Of a DNA stretch of 64,000 nt, positions 56,555-64,000 are shown piece by piece. Both the position numbers and the translations under genes were made by a program. Origin of the DNA: Streptomyces qinglanensis (GTDB lineage Bacteria > Actinomycetota > Actinomycetes > Streptomycetales > Streptomycetaceae); assembly GCF_900111245.1 (NCBI RefSeq), contig NZ_FOGO01000003.1, forward strand, positions 310,001 through 374,000, read 5' to 3'. A model generated the notes under the pieces. That model saw only the letters and a list, made by a program, of their open reading frames with translations, was not told the DNA's origin and did no database searches. Positions within the stretch are counted from its first letter, which is position 1. Every line of letters begins with the position of its first letter.

Positions 56555-57667
56555 TCAGGAGGAGCTGCGCCGGACCAGCTCGGTGGGGAGCACCAGGCGG
56601 GGCTGCTGCTCGGCACCGGCGGTGCCGGACGGGGTCCGCGGGGGGTCCTCCCGGGCACGTGCCATCAGGTCGAGCAGCATCCGGACCATGGCGCGCCCCA
56701 TCTCTTCGATGGGCTGCCGCACGGTGGTCAGCGGCGGATCCATGTGCCGCGCGACGGCCGAGTCGTCGAACCCGACGAGGGCCACGTCCTCGGGGACCTT
56801 TCGCCCGGCTTCGCGCAGTGCAAGCCGGGCTCCGGCGGCCATCACGTCCGAGGCGCAGAAGACCGCGTCCACCTCGGGGTCGCGGGCCAGCAGTTCCCGC
56901 ATGGCGCGGTGACCGCCCTCCTCGGTGAAGTCGCCCTGCACGACCAGGGGGCCGTCCGCGGGAAAGCCGCCGTCGTCCGCGTCCGGCGGCGCGCTCTCCA
57001 GCCCGGCCGCGCGGAGCGCCGCGTGGTAGCCCGCCAGGCGGCAGCGGGCCCCGTAGATGTCCGGTGGCCCGGTGACGGTGGCGACCTTCCGCCGCCCGCG
57101 GCCGAGCAGGTGCTCGACGGCGAGCTGGGCGCCGAGGAGGTTGTCGGAGTCCACGTAGGGCAGCTGCTCGGCATGGGAGCGGCGGCCGCCGAGCACCGCG
57201 GGCATGCCGACCTCCCGCAGCAGGTCGGGCAGCGGGTCGTCGCCGTGCACGGACACCAGCAGGACGCCGTCCACCCGGTGCGCCGCGGCGTACTGGGCGA
57301 AGCGCTCGCGTCCGCGCTGGTCGCGGATGAGGGTGAGCAGGAGCTGCATGTCCGTGTCGCCGAGTTCGGCGCTGACCCCGCGCAGGATCTCGGAGAAGTA
57401 GGGCTCGGCGAACAGGCGGTTCTCCTGTTCCGGGACGACGAGCGCGACGGCGTCCATGCTTCCGGCCGCCAGTGCCCGCGCGGCGCGGTTGGGGACGTAG
57501 CCCAGTTCCGCCACGGCGGCCTGGACCGCGCTGCGGGTGCGTTCGCTGACCCGGGGGGAGCCGTTGATGACGCGGGAGGCGGTTCCCCGCCCCACGCCCG
57601 CACGCGCGGCGACCTGTTCCAGGGTCGGCCCGGATTTCCCGGCGCCGTCCGCGCGGGCTGCTGGCAT
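56555..57667 (-). CDS. cebR: CebR, LacI-family repressor of cello-oligosaccharide uptake
   Basis: This 370-residue LacI/GalR repressor has its helix-turn-helix at about residues 14-60 (LEQVAARAGVGRGTASRVIN, hinge region ALAAGSMDAVALVVP) and a sugar-binding core. The divergent cebEFG-bglC genes and the CebR boxes identify it. In Streptomyces CebR is released by cellobiose or cellotriose. The ATG at 57667 follows AAGGAGG; longer readings run through the operator region. CebR boxes at 57814 and 57880 allow autoregulation. Confidence 0.93.
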   Translation of the reverse strand: MPAARADGAGKSGPTLEQVAARAGVGRGTASRVINGSPRVSERTRSAVQAAVAELGYVPNRAARALAAGSMDAVALVVPEQENRLFAEPYFSEILRGVSAELGDTDMQLLLTLIRDQRGRERFAQYAAAHRVDGVLLVSVHGDDPLPDLLREVGMPAVLGGRRSHAEQLPYVDSDNLLGAQLAVEHLLGRGRRKVATVTGPPDIYGARCRLAGYHAALRAAGLESAPPDADDGGFPADGPLVVQGDFTEEGGHRAMRELLARDPEVDAVFCASDVMAAGARLALREAGRKVPEDVALVGFDDSAVARHMDPPLTTVRQPIEEMGRAMVRMLLDLMARAREDPPRTPSGTAGAEQQPRLVLPTELVRRSSS

Positions 57668-57813
57668 GGACGCGTCCTCCTTGTTCCCGTGCCCTGCGGG
57701 TGCCCGGTCCGCCACCTGCCGGGCGGCCGACTCGCCGCCGTGCGGCGGGACACCACCCGTGGGCCGGTCCCACGTGTCGGGCCCATTCAACTACATCCGC
57801 CCGCTCCCGGGCC

Positions 57814-57827
57814 CGGGAGCGCTCCCT
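57814..57827. promoter_or_regulatory. CebR box 1
   Basis: CGGGAGCGCTCCCT keeps the perfect 12-bp palindromic core of the CebR consensus TGGGAGCGCTCCCA. It is in the cebR-cebE intergenic region nearer cebR. Confidence 0.85.
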
Positions 57828-57879
57828 TGTCAGATCCCTTGACGCGGCTCTGTTCCTCGCACATGCTGCAACGCATCGA

Positions 57880-57893
57880 TGGGAGCGCTCCCA
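57880..57893. promoter_or_regulatory. CebR box 2 (exact consensus)
   Basis: TGGGAGCGCTCCCA is an exact 14-bp palindrome identical to the known CebR consensus, 47 bp before the cebE start. Confidence 0.95.
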
Positions 57894-57939
57894 TTTCAGC
57901 GCTTCCCGCTTTCGCAGGTCCGGGAGGGACGGCACAGCC

Positions 57940-59268
57940 ATGCGTACGACCAGGAAGAGAACCACGGGGCGACCGCTGCGCAGCGGGCCCCTCGCCTGCG
58001 GCCTGGCGGCCGTACTGGGGGCGGGCGCGCTGACCGGGTGCGCCCAGGACAGCGGCGGCTCCGGCGGCGGGGACGGCAGGACCACCCTCTCGGTCGGGGT
58101 GTTCGGGGTCTTCGGCTACAAGCAGGCCGGCCTCTACGACGCGTACGAGAAGCTCCACCCGGACATCCGGATCAAGGAGAACTCCACCGAGCGGAACGAG
58201 GACTACTACCCGGCCCTGCTCAACCACCTGTCGGCCAACAGCGGACTGAGCGACATCCAGGCCGTCGAGGTCGACAACATCAACGAGGTCGCCGGACTGC
58301 ACGCGGACAAACTCGTCGACATGGCGAAGGCCGAGGGGGTGCGCAAGTCCGACTGGCTCGACTGGAAGTGGAACCAGGCCAAGGCCGACAGCGGCCAGGT
58401 CGTGGGCCTGGGCACGGACATCGGCCCGATGGGCGTCTGCTACCGCAAGGACCTGTTCGCCAAGGCCGGACTGCCCACCGACCGCGAGAAGGTCGGCGAG
58501 CTGTGGCAGGGCGACTGGTCGAAGTATGTCGACGCCGGTGAGCGGTACATGAAGTCCGCGCCGGAGGGCACCGCCTTCATGGACGGCGCCGCCGGCCTCT
58601 ACAACGGCGCGGTCTCCAGCTATCCGGTCAAGTACTACAGCGCCGACGGCAAGCTGGTCTACAAGAAGAGCGAGGGCGTCCGGGAGTCCTGGGACCTGGC
58701 CATGCGCGCGATCGAGGGCGACATGACCGGCAAGCTCAAGCAGTTCGACAAGGAGTGGGACCAGGGCTACGCCAACGGGGACTTCGCCAGTGTGGTCTGC
58801 CCGCCCTGGATGCTCGGCTACATCAAGGAGAAGGCCGGGGACAAGGGCGCGGGCAAGTGGGACGTGGCCGCGGCGCCCAGGCCCGCGAACTGGGGCGGCT
58901 CGTTCCTGACCGTCCCCAAGGGCGGCAAGCACCGCGAGGAGGCCGTCGAGCTGGCCACGTGGCTGACCGCACCCGAGCAGCAGGCCAAGCTGTTCGAGAA
59001 GCAGGCCAGCTTCCCCAGCTCGCCGGCGGCCTACGCATTGCCCGAGGTCAAGGCCGCGAAGCACCCGTACTTCGACGACGCGCCCATCGGGAGCATCTTC
59101 TCCGAGGCCGCCGAGGGCATCCCCACCACTCCGCTCGGGCCGAAGGACCAGGTGATCAAGACGACGATCTCCGACATCGGCATCCTCCAGGTGGAGCAGC
59201 AGGGCAGGAAGCCCCGGGAGGGCTGGGACGCCGCGGTGAAGAAGATCGATGACGTCGTCGAGGACTGA
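57940..59268 (+). CDS. cebE: CebE, cello-oligosaccharide-binding lipoprotein
   Basis: This 442-residue ABC transporter solute-binding protein (family 1) has a signal peptide ending in LTGC (Cys34), so it is lipid-anchored outside the membrane. It would capture cellobiose/cellotriose for CebFG. Typical features include YEKLHPDIRIKENS, AVEVDNINEV, GTDIGPMGVCYRKD and the C-terminal aromatic region. The start is ATG 57940, with GGGAGGGA. Its end overlaps cebF by 20 bp. The ATPase MsiK is not in the window. Confidence 0.93.
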   Translation: MRTTRKRTTGRPLRSGPLACGLAAVLGAGALTGCAQDSGGSGGGDGRTTLSVGVFGVFGYKQAGLYDAYEKLHPDIRIKENSTERNEDYYPALLNHLSANSGLSDIQAVEVDNINEVAGLHADKLVDMAKAEGVRKSDWLDWKWNQAKADSGQVVGLGTDIGPMGVCYRKDLFAKAGLPTDREKVGELWQGDWSKYVDAGERYMKSAPEGTAFMDGAAGLYNGAVSSYPVKYYSADGKLVYKKSEGVRESWDLAMRAIEGDMTGKLKQFDKEWDQGYANGDFASVVCPPWMLGYIKEKAGDKGAGKWDVAAAPRPANWGGSFLTVPKGGKHREEAVELATWLTAPEQQAKLFEKQASFPSSPAAYALPEVKAAKHPYFDDAPIGSIFSEAAEGIPTTPLGPKDQVIKTTISDIGILQVEQQGRKPREGWDAAVKKIDDVVED

Positions 59269-60244
59269 GCCGCTCCCCCGCGTGCGGGAGGCCGGGTGCC
59301 CCGTCCCGGCGGACGGCGGCCGCGAGCGCTCCCCGGAGCGCCGCGGCCGGCGGCGCCACCGGTGGGACGCCCGGTTCAGCCCCTACGCGTTCGTCGCGCC
59401 GTTCTTCGTGTTCTTCGCGGCGTTCGGCCTCTTCCCGCTGCTGTACACGGGCTGGGCCTCGCTGCACAAGGTCTCGCTGCACGACCCGACCCGGATGGAG
59501 TGGGTCGGGCTGCACAACTTCTCCAGGCTGCTGGAGGACGACTTCTTCTGGAACGCGCTGCGCAACACCCTGACCATCGGCGTCCTGTCCACCGTGCCGC
59601 AGCTCCTGATGGCCCTGGGGCTGGCCCACCTGCTCCACTACCGGCTGCGCGGGTCCACCTTCTTCCGCGTCGCGATGCTCACGCCCTACGCCACCTCGGT
59701 GGCCGCCGCGACGCTGGTGTTCACGATGCTCTTCGGCCGCGACTACGGGATGATCAACTGGGGTCTCGGACTGCTCGGCATCGAGCACATCGACTGGGAG
59801 AACGGCACCTGGACCTCCCAACTGGCCGTCTCCTCCATCGTCGTGTGGCGGTGGACGGGCTACAACGCGCTGATCTACCTGGCCGCCATGCAGGCCGTCC
59901 CGGACGACCTCTACGAGTCCGCGGCGCTGGACGGGGCCAACCGCCGGCAGCAGTTCCTGCACGTCACGATCCCCGCCCTGCGACCGACGATCCTGTTCAC
60001 GGTCGTCGTCTCCACCATCGGCGCCACCCAGCTGTTCGGGGAACCGCTGCTGTTCGGCGGCTCGCAGACCGGCGGCGGTTCGCACCAGTACCAGACGCTG
60101 GGGCTCTACCTCTACGAGCAGGGCTGGTTCGACTTCCAGCTCGGCCGGGCCTCCGCCATCGCCTGGACGATGTTCCTGCTCCTCGTCGTGATCGGCCTGG
60201 TCAACTGGCTGATCGCGCGACGCCTCAACAGCACCGGCAAGTGA
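59249..60244 (+). CDS. cebF: CebF, ABC sugar permease
   Basis: This 331-residue MalF-like permease has six or more membrane helices (first FVAPFFVFFAAFGLFPLLYTG, in part at about 49-68). The cytoplasmic EAA loop is seen as YESAALDGANRRQQFLHVTIP, which contacts the ATPase. The N-terminal 40 residues are charged and cytoplasmic. ATG 59249 lies within the end of cebE, so the two are translationally coupled. It works with CebG and the shared ATPase MsiK (family knowledge). Confidence 0.93.
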   Translation: MTSSRTEPLPRVREAGCPVPADGGRERSPERRGRRRHRWDARFSPYAFVAPFFVFFAAFGLFPLLYTGWASLHKVSLHDPTRMEWVGLHNFSRLLEDDFFWNALRNTLTIGVLSTVPQLLMALGLAHLLHYRLRGSTFFRVAMLTPYATSVAAATLVFTMLFGRDYGMINWGLGLLGIEHIDWENGTWTSQLAVSSIVVWRWTGYNALIYLAAMQAVPDDLYESAALDGANRRQQFLHVTIPALRPTILFTVVVSTIGATQLFGEPLLFGGSQTGGGSHQYQTLGLYLYEQGWFDFQLGRASAIAWTMFLLLVVIGLVNWLIARRLNSTGK

Positions 60245-60248
60245 AGGG

Positions 60249-61151
60249 ATGGACATGCTGCCGACGACGGCCCGGCGCCGCGCCCGCGGAGCGGGCACCG
60301 GGGCGGCCCCCCGCAGGGCAGGCAGTGCCGGACGGCACCTGCACGCGGGACGGCTGACCTACGGCATCCTGCTGCTCTTCACCGCCGGTTCGCTCTTCCC
60401 GCTGATCTGGACGGCGATCGCCGCCTCCCGCAACAACCAGCGGCTGGCCGAGACGCCGCCGCCGTTCTGGTTCGGCGGCAACCTGTTCAGCAACATGGCC
60501 ACGGCGTGGCAGGACGCGAACATGGGCAAGGCGCTGCTGAACACCACCTTCGTGGCCGGCAGCATCGCCCTGAGCACGGTCGTGTTCGCCACCCTGGCCG
60601 GCTACGCCTTCGCCAAGCTCCGCTTCCGCGCGAAGAACGCGCTGCTGATGACGGTGATCGGCACGATGATGGTGCCGCCGCAACTCAGCGTGGTGCCGCT
60701 GTTCATGGCGATCGCCGAACTGGAGTGGACCAACCAGCTCCAGGCGGTGATCCTGCCGATGATGGTCAACGCCTTCGGCGTCTTCTTCATGCGCCAGTAC
60801 CTGGTCCACGCGCTGCCGACGGAGCTGATCGAGGCCGCGCGCGTGGACGGTGCGCACAGCCTGCGCGTCGTCTGGCACGTGGTCTTCCCCGTGGCCCGGC
60901 CCGCGATGGCCGTACTGGGGATGCTGACCTTCGTGCTGGCCTGGAACGAGTTCTTCTGGCCGATCATCGCGCTGACCCAGGACAACCCCACCGTGCAGGT
61001 CGCCCTGACCGGCCTGGGGCGCGGATACATCCCCGACGAGTCGGTCATCATGGCCGGCGCCCTGCTGGGGACCCTGCCGCTGCTGCTCGCCTTCACCGTG
61101 TTCGGCAAGCAGATCGTCGGCGGCGTCATGCAGGGAGCCGTCAAAGGCTGA
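60249..61151 (+). CDS. cebG: CebG, ABC sugar permease
   Basis: This 300-residue MalG-like permease has six helices, with the EAA loop as LIEAARVDGAHSLRVVWHVVFP (in part, about 196-215) and the conserved LGTLPLLLAFTVFGKQIVGG at the C-terminus. It starts at ATG 60249, 4 bp after cebF. The first 35 residues are basic. A strong hairpin follows before bglC. Confidence 0.93.
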   Translation: MDMLPTTARRRARGAGTGAAPRRAGSAGRHLHAGRLTYGILLLFTAGSLFPLIWTAIAASRNNQRLAETPPPFWFGGNLFSNMATAWQDANMGKALLNTTFVAGSIALSTVVFATLAGYAFAKLRFRAKNALLMTVIGTMMVPPQLSVVPLFMAIAELEWTNQLQAVILPMMVNAFGVFFMRQYLVHALPTELIEAARVDGAHSLRVVWHVVFPVARPAMAVLGMLTFVLAWNEFFWPIIALTQDNPTVQVALTGLGRGYIPDESVIMAGALLGTLPLLLAFTVFGKQIVGGVMQGAVKG

Positions 61152-61201
61152 CCCGAGACCGTGCGCGACGGGCCGTGGGACCCGGCCGCACGGACCGGAG
61201 G

Positions 61202-61236
61202 CGTGCGGGAGGCCGTGTGGGGCGGCCTCCCGCACG
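61202..61236 (+). terminator. Strong hairpin between cebG and bglC
   Basis: A perfect 14-bp stem (61202-61215 with 61223-61236) with a 7-nt loop starts 51 bp after the cebG stop. Because bglC follows on the same strand, it may attenuate bglC, process the transcript or end cebEFG. Confidence 0.75.
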
Positions 61237-61240
61237 GCTC

Positions 61241-61280
61241 CACCACCCCGCACCACCCCGCACCATCCCGCACCATCCCG
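61241..61280 (+). repeat. 10-bp tandem repeat, four copies
   Basis: CACCACCCCG twice is followed by CACCATCCCG twice, just after the hairpin and before bglC. The run is C-rich and purine-poor on the plus strand, resembling a Rho-accessible stretch. Confidence 0.75.
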
Positions 61281-61319
61281 CAGCACCACGAGTCAGGGCA
61301 CAGCCGTGCCCGCAACCCC

Positions 61320-61331
61320 GGGAGCGCACCC
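61320..61331. promoter_or_regulatory. Imperfect CebR box at bglC start
   Basis: GGGAGCGCACCC differs at one base from the palindromic core GGGAGCGCTCCC. It includes the bglC ribosome site (GGAG) and ends directly before the ATG at 61332, so binding would block elongation or initiation there. Confidence 0.65.
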
Positions 61332-62777
61332 ATGACATCCGTACAGGCCGGTCCGGCGACGGACACCACAGCCCCGCTCCGCTTCCCGAGCGGCTTCCTG
61401 TGGGGCGCCGCCACCTCCGCGTACCAGATCGAAGGCGCCGTACGGGAGGGCGGACGGACCCCGTCCATCTGGGACACCTACTCCCACACCCCCGGCCGGG
61501 TGGCCGGCGGCGACACCGGGGACGTGGCCTGCGACCACTACCACCGCTACCGGGAGGACGTGGCGCTGATGAGCGAACTGGGCCTGGGCGCCTACCGGTT
61601 CTCCGTCTCCTGGCCGCGGGTCCAGCCCACCGGGCGCGGCCCCGCGGCGCAGCGCGGGCTCGACTTCTACCGGGCCCTGGCCGACGAGCTCCTCGGCGCG
61701 GGCATCACCCCACTGCTCACCCTCTACCACTGGGACCTGCCGCAGGAGGTGGAGGACGAGGGCGGCTGGCCGGCCCGGGAGACCGCCCACCGCTTCGCGG
61801 AGTACGCCGGCCTGGTCGCCGAGGCGCTCGGCGACCGGGTGGAGATGTGGACCACGCTCAACGAGCCGTGGTGCAGCGCGTTCCTCGGCTACGGGTCCGG
61901 GGTGCATGCGCCCGGCCGCACCGACCCGGTCGACGCGCTGCGGGCGGCGCACCACCTCAACCTCGGGCACGGGCTGGCCGTCCAGGCGCTGCGCGCGGCC
62001 CTCCCCGACTCCGCGCAGGTCAGTGTGAGCCTGAACCCGGCGGCCGTGCGCCCGCGTACCGGCACCCCGGCCGACCGCGACGCGGCCCGCCGCATCGACG
62101 CGCTGGCCACCCGGGTCTTCACCGGACCGATGCTGCACGGCAGGTACGACGCGGACCTGCTGGAGGACACGGCGCAGCTCACCGACTGGGCCTTCGTCCA
62201 GGACGGCGACCCGGCCCTCGCCCGCCAGCCGCTCGACGGGATCTGCGTGAACTACTACACGCCGACCGTCGTCTCCGCCGCCCCGGCCGGCACCGAACCC
62301 GAGCGCAACGACGGGCACGGCGGCAGCGCGCACTCCCCCTGGCCGGGCGCCGACCGGGTCGCCTTCCACCAGCCGCCGGGCAGCCGGACGGCGATGGGCT
62401 GGAGCATCGACCCCGGCGGTCTGACCGAGCTGCTGCTCCGCTTCCACCGGGAGTCACCCGGGACGCCGCTGTACGTGACCGAGAACGGGGCCTGCTACCC
62501 CGACGCGCCGGACGCCGAGGGCCGCCGGTTCCACGACCCGGAGCGGCTGGACTACCTGCAGCGCCATCTGCGGGCCGTGCACCGGGCCGTCGCGGAGGGC
62601 GCCGATGTACGGGGCTACTTCGCCTGGTCGCTGCTGGACAACTTCGAGTGGGCCTGGGGCTACGACAAGCGGTTCGGACTGGTGCACGTCGACTACCCGA
62701 CGCAGCGCCGCACTCCCAGGTCCAGCGCCGCCTGGTACGCGCGGGTGGCCCGCTCGGGGGAGCTGCCGCGGGAGTGA
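61332..62777 (+). CDS. bglC: BglC, GH1 beta-glucosidase
   Basis: This 481-residue cytoplasmic family-1 glycosidase hydrolyses imported cellobiose and cello-oligosaccharides to glucose. The acid/base Glu178 in TLNEPW and the nucleophile Glu384 in YVTENGA are present, as is the N-terminal [15 protein letters not shown]. No signal peptide. In Streptomyces BglC removes the CebR inducer and so also controls the regulon. The start is ATG 61332, with GGAGC overlapping the imperfect CebR box. Confidence 0.95.
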   Translation: MTSVQAGPATDTTAPLRFPSGFLWGAATSAYQIEGAVREGGRTPSIWDTYSHTPGRVAGGDTGDVACDHYHRYREDVALMSELGLGAYRFSVSWPRVQPTGRGPAAQRGLDFYRALADELLGAGITPLLTLYHWDLPQEVEDEGGWPARETAHRFAEYAGLVAEALGDRVEMWTTLNEPWCSAFLGYGSGVHAPGRTDPVDALRAAHHLNLGHGLAVQALRAALPDSAQVSVSLNPAAVRPRTGTPADRDAARRIDALATRVFTGPMLHGRYDADLLEDTAQLTDWAFVQDGDPALARQPLDGICVNYYTPTVVSAAPAGTEPERNDGHGGSAHSPWPGADRVAFHQPPGSRTAMGWSIDPGGLTELLLRFHRESPGTPLYVTENGACYPDAPDAEGRRFHDPERLDYLQRHLRAVHRAVAEGADVRGYFAWSLLDNFEWAWGYDKRFGLVHVDYPTQRRTPRSSAAWYARVARSGELPRE

Positions 62778-62799
62778 ACCGCACCGCGTGGCGGCCGCA

Positions 62800-62840
62800 C
62801 CCGCGGGGAGCGCCGGAGGCAGGCCGCCGCTCTCCGCGGG
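62800..62840. terminator. Terminator between convergent bglC and PI-PLC genes
   Basis: CCCGCGGGGAGCG (62800-62812) pairs with CGCTCTCCGCGGG (62828-62840) with one G-T/G-U wobble. It lies between the two stop codons. Confidence 0.75.
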
Positions 62841-62847
62841 ACGGGGA

Positions 62848-63753
62848 TCAGCTCGTCGGGTTGTGCGCGAGGACGGCGTCGAGGAGCCCCGGCTCGGACT
62901 GCGGAAAATCCATCGGAATGATGCCGAGGCCGGTCCGCCCGGCCATTCCGGAGCCGTCGAGGAACTTCCGCACCTGCGGGTTGAGCCGGTCCGCGTTCCA
63001 GGCGGGCGGCAGCCCGGCGGCCGTACTCGTGAAGTTGACGTACCAGGGGCCGGGTTCGTCAGCCGCCTGGCGGAACTGCTCGGTGATCCTGTCCCACTTG
63101 GCGAACGGCTCGGCCTGGTAGTCGTCCTGGACGTCGAAGAGCTCCGGGTCGGCCCAGCGGACGCCGGGCAGACCGCCGTTGTCGGCGAGGACCACGACCT
63201 TGCCGCGCGCCTCGCCCAGGGTGGGCGGCGTGCTGTCGAGCCGCAGGAGGGAGCGCCATCCCTTCTCGTCCAGGTACACGTCGAAGATCCGGCGGAACTC
63301 CGCGTCGTCGACCGACGAGTACTCCTGCTTCACCCGCATCAGAACCGTCTCACCGGGATGCTCGGCGAGGAAGTCCCGGCAGGCGATGAGCACGTCACCG
63401 AACATCAGATGCTGGTAGAACGCCCCGTGGTGGATGGCGAACACCCCGTCGACGGCCCGGCAGCGCACGTCCAGGAACCGGACGCCGGCATCCAACTGCT
63501 CGCCGATGGGCGTGTCCTGGCACTCCACCCAGGCGCCGCCGTGCCGCGCCCCGGAATCGTGGCTGCCGGGGATGGTCAGCGAGCGCAGCGGGGTGGCGGC
63601 CGGCAGTGGCGCCATCCAGTCCTGCGGGGCGGGCCGCCGCCGGGAGCGCGCCCGCGCCCCGCTCTGCGCCACCGCGACGCCGCCGGCCCCGGAGGCCAGC
63701 ACCCCGGCCGCCGGGAGTACGGCCGCGCTCCTGAGAAATCCCCGCCTGTCCAT
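62848..63753 (-). CDS. Tat-exported PI-PLC-like phosphodiesterase
   Basis: This 301-residue protein has a twin-arginine signal (DRRGFLRSAAVLPAAGVLAS, residues 2-21) and a bacterial PI-PLC X domain. Catalytic residues are visible: His65-Asp66 in GSHDSG, Arg97 in FLDVR and the second histidine in AIHHGAF (about 108). Members cleave phosphatidylinositol into diacylglycerol and cyclic inositol phosphate outside the cell. The ATG at 63753 has GGGGGAG; a longer frame to 63798 weakens the signal peptide. Confidence 0.92.
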   Translation of the reverse strand: MDRRGFLRSAAVLPAAGVLASGAGGVAVAQSGARARSRRRPAPQDWMAPLPAATPLRSLTIPGSHDSGARHGGAWVECQDTPIGEQLDAGVRFLDVRCRAVDGVFAIHHGAFYQHLMFGDVLIACRDFLAEHPGETVLMRVKQEYSSVDDAEFRRIFDVYLDEKGWRSLLRLDSTPPTLGEARGKVVVLADNGGLPGVRWADPELFDVQDDYQAEPFAKWDRITEQFRQAADEPGPWYVNFTSTAAGLPPAWNADRLNPQVRKFLDGSGMAGRTGLGIIPMDFPQSEPGLLDAVLAHNPTS

Positions 63754-64000
63754 GTCCGAACTCCCCCGTCGGTCCGCGTCGATGTCCGCGCACATCATGG
63801 TCGAGCGGGCGGGGCGGCGGAAGGGCGTCCCGGGAGTGGTGACCGTTCACCGGCACCTCTGTGACGGGTCCACGACATCACGACATGGCGTCGGAGTGTC
63901 CGCGGCCACCGGCCGGCCGGACGCACCGTGCGCGGTCGGCCAGCGCCGGGGCGCCTGACCGGGAACCGCCGCCACCCGCCGTACGATCACCGGGACGGCA
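63754..64000. other. Right-end region without a gene
   Basis: No convincing gene is seen from the PI-PLC start to the window edge. The last 20 bases include TACGATC, which may belong to a promoter of a gene beyond the edge. Confidence 0.4.

Noticed and set aside
1..64000. tRNA or rRNA genes and mobile elements
   Set aside because: I saw no tRNA-like GTTCRANYC loop with matching stems, no rRNA sequence, no transposase or integrase and no terminal inverted repeats. A covariance-model scan was not possible, so a missed tRNA cannot be ruled out.

Overview
The window is high-GC actinobacterial DNA, most likely a Streptomyces chromosome (inference). The reasons are the third-position G/C bias in every convincing gene, frequent GTG starts, 4-bp and longer gene overlaps, leaderless genes, and characteristic families: a multidomain SpoIIE phosphatase, a SigB/SigF-type sigma factor with an RsbW-like kinase, DUF5133, a CebR/CebEFG/BglC locus, a BlaL/BlaA/BlaB beta-lactamase locus and a HelR-type RNA polymerase-associated helicase. 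I found no rRNA, tRNA, CRISPR array, insertion sequence, phage gene or attachment site. About 57 protein genes are supported.

Layout. 1-6.3 kb: DUF4232 lipoprotein, glutaminase, a membrane SpoIIE-type phosphatase sensor, an alpha/beta hydrolase and a CBS-pair protein. 6.4-10.9 kb: a TetR repressor divergent from a three-gene, translationally coupled molybdenum hydroxylase operon (2Fe-2S, FAD/4Fe-4S and molybdopterin subunits); a palindrome lies between the -35 and -10 of its promoter. 11-16.3 kb: a LysR regulator divergent from an FAD amine oxidase, a 2-oxoadipate dioxygenase/decarboxylase (HglS) and an aminoadipate-semialdehyde dehydrogenase (AmaB type), which reads as a lysine/pipecolate catabolic operon. 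16.6-19.9 kb: an SDR, a small unknown protein, and a divergent pair of DUF1990 proteins with a tiny membrane protein. 19.9-26.5 kb: an MMPL exporter with a MarR regulator, then a second MarR regulator divergent from an Old Yellow Enzyme, a quinone-oxidoreductase-like enzyme and a hydrolase. 26.7-31.5 kb: a stress-type cluster with a cardiolipin-synthase-like PLD protein, DUF5133, a sigma factor with an unusual C-terminal extension, an RsbW-like kinase and a small membrane protein.

31.7-34.5 kb: an AurF-type diiron oxygenase followed by a ferredoxin/ferredoxin-reductase fusion behind a strong TetR-type operator. 34.7-37.8 kb: an NTF2-like protein divergent from a PadR regulator across a perfect 12-bp inverted repeat, a YciO/Sua5 protein, a TetR regulator and a small secreted protein. 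38.1-41 kb: the blaB-blaA/blaL locus. 41-45.2 kb: an alanine/sodium symporter and helR. 45.4-52.2 kb: a methyltransferase, a GNAT enzyme coupled to a His-rich zinc-type CDF transporter, an MDR oxidoreductase, a GDSL hydrolase and a SulP transporter. 52.7-56.4 kb: small and unknown families (methyltransferase-like, DUF1059, a coiled 101-aa protein, DUF5996, a Suppressor-of-Fused domain protein). 56.5-62.8 kb: the complete cellobiose/cello-oligosaccharide locus cebR-cebEFG-bglC with CebR boxes. It is followed by a Tat-exported PI-PLC-like protein.

Regulation is unusually readable from the sequence. Seven or more inverted repeats sit in divergent intergenic regions next to their probable regulators. 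Most convergent gene pairs are separated by long GC-rich hairpins. Five genes have a TANNNT -10 element 6-7 nt before the start codon and are probably leaderless. The observations I would check first are the near-consensus promoter and intrinsic terminator antisense to the helR start, and the AlpA/excisionase-like domain fused to the sigma factor.
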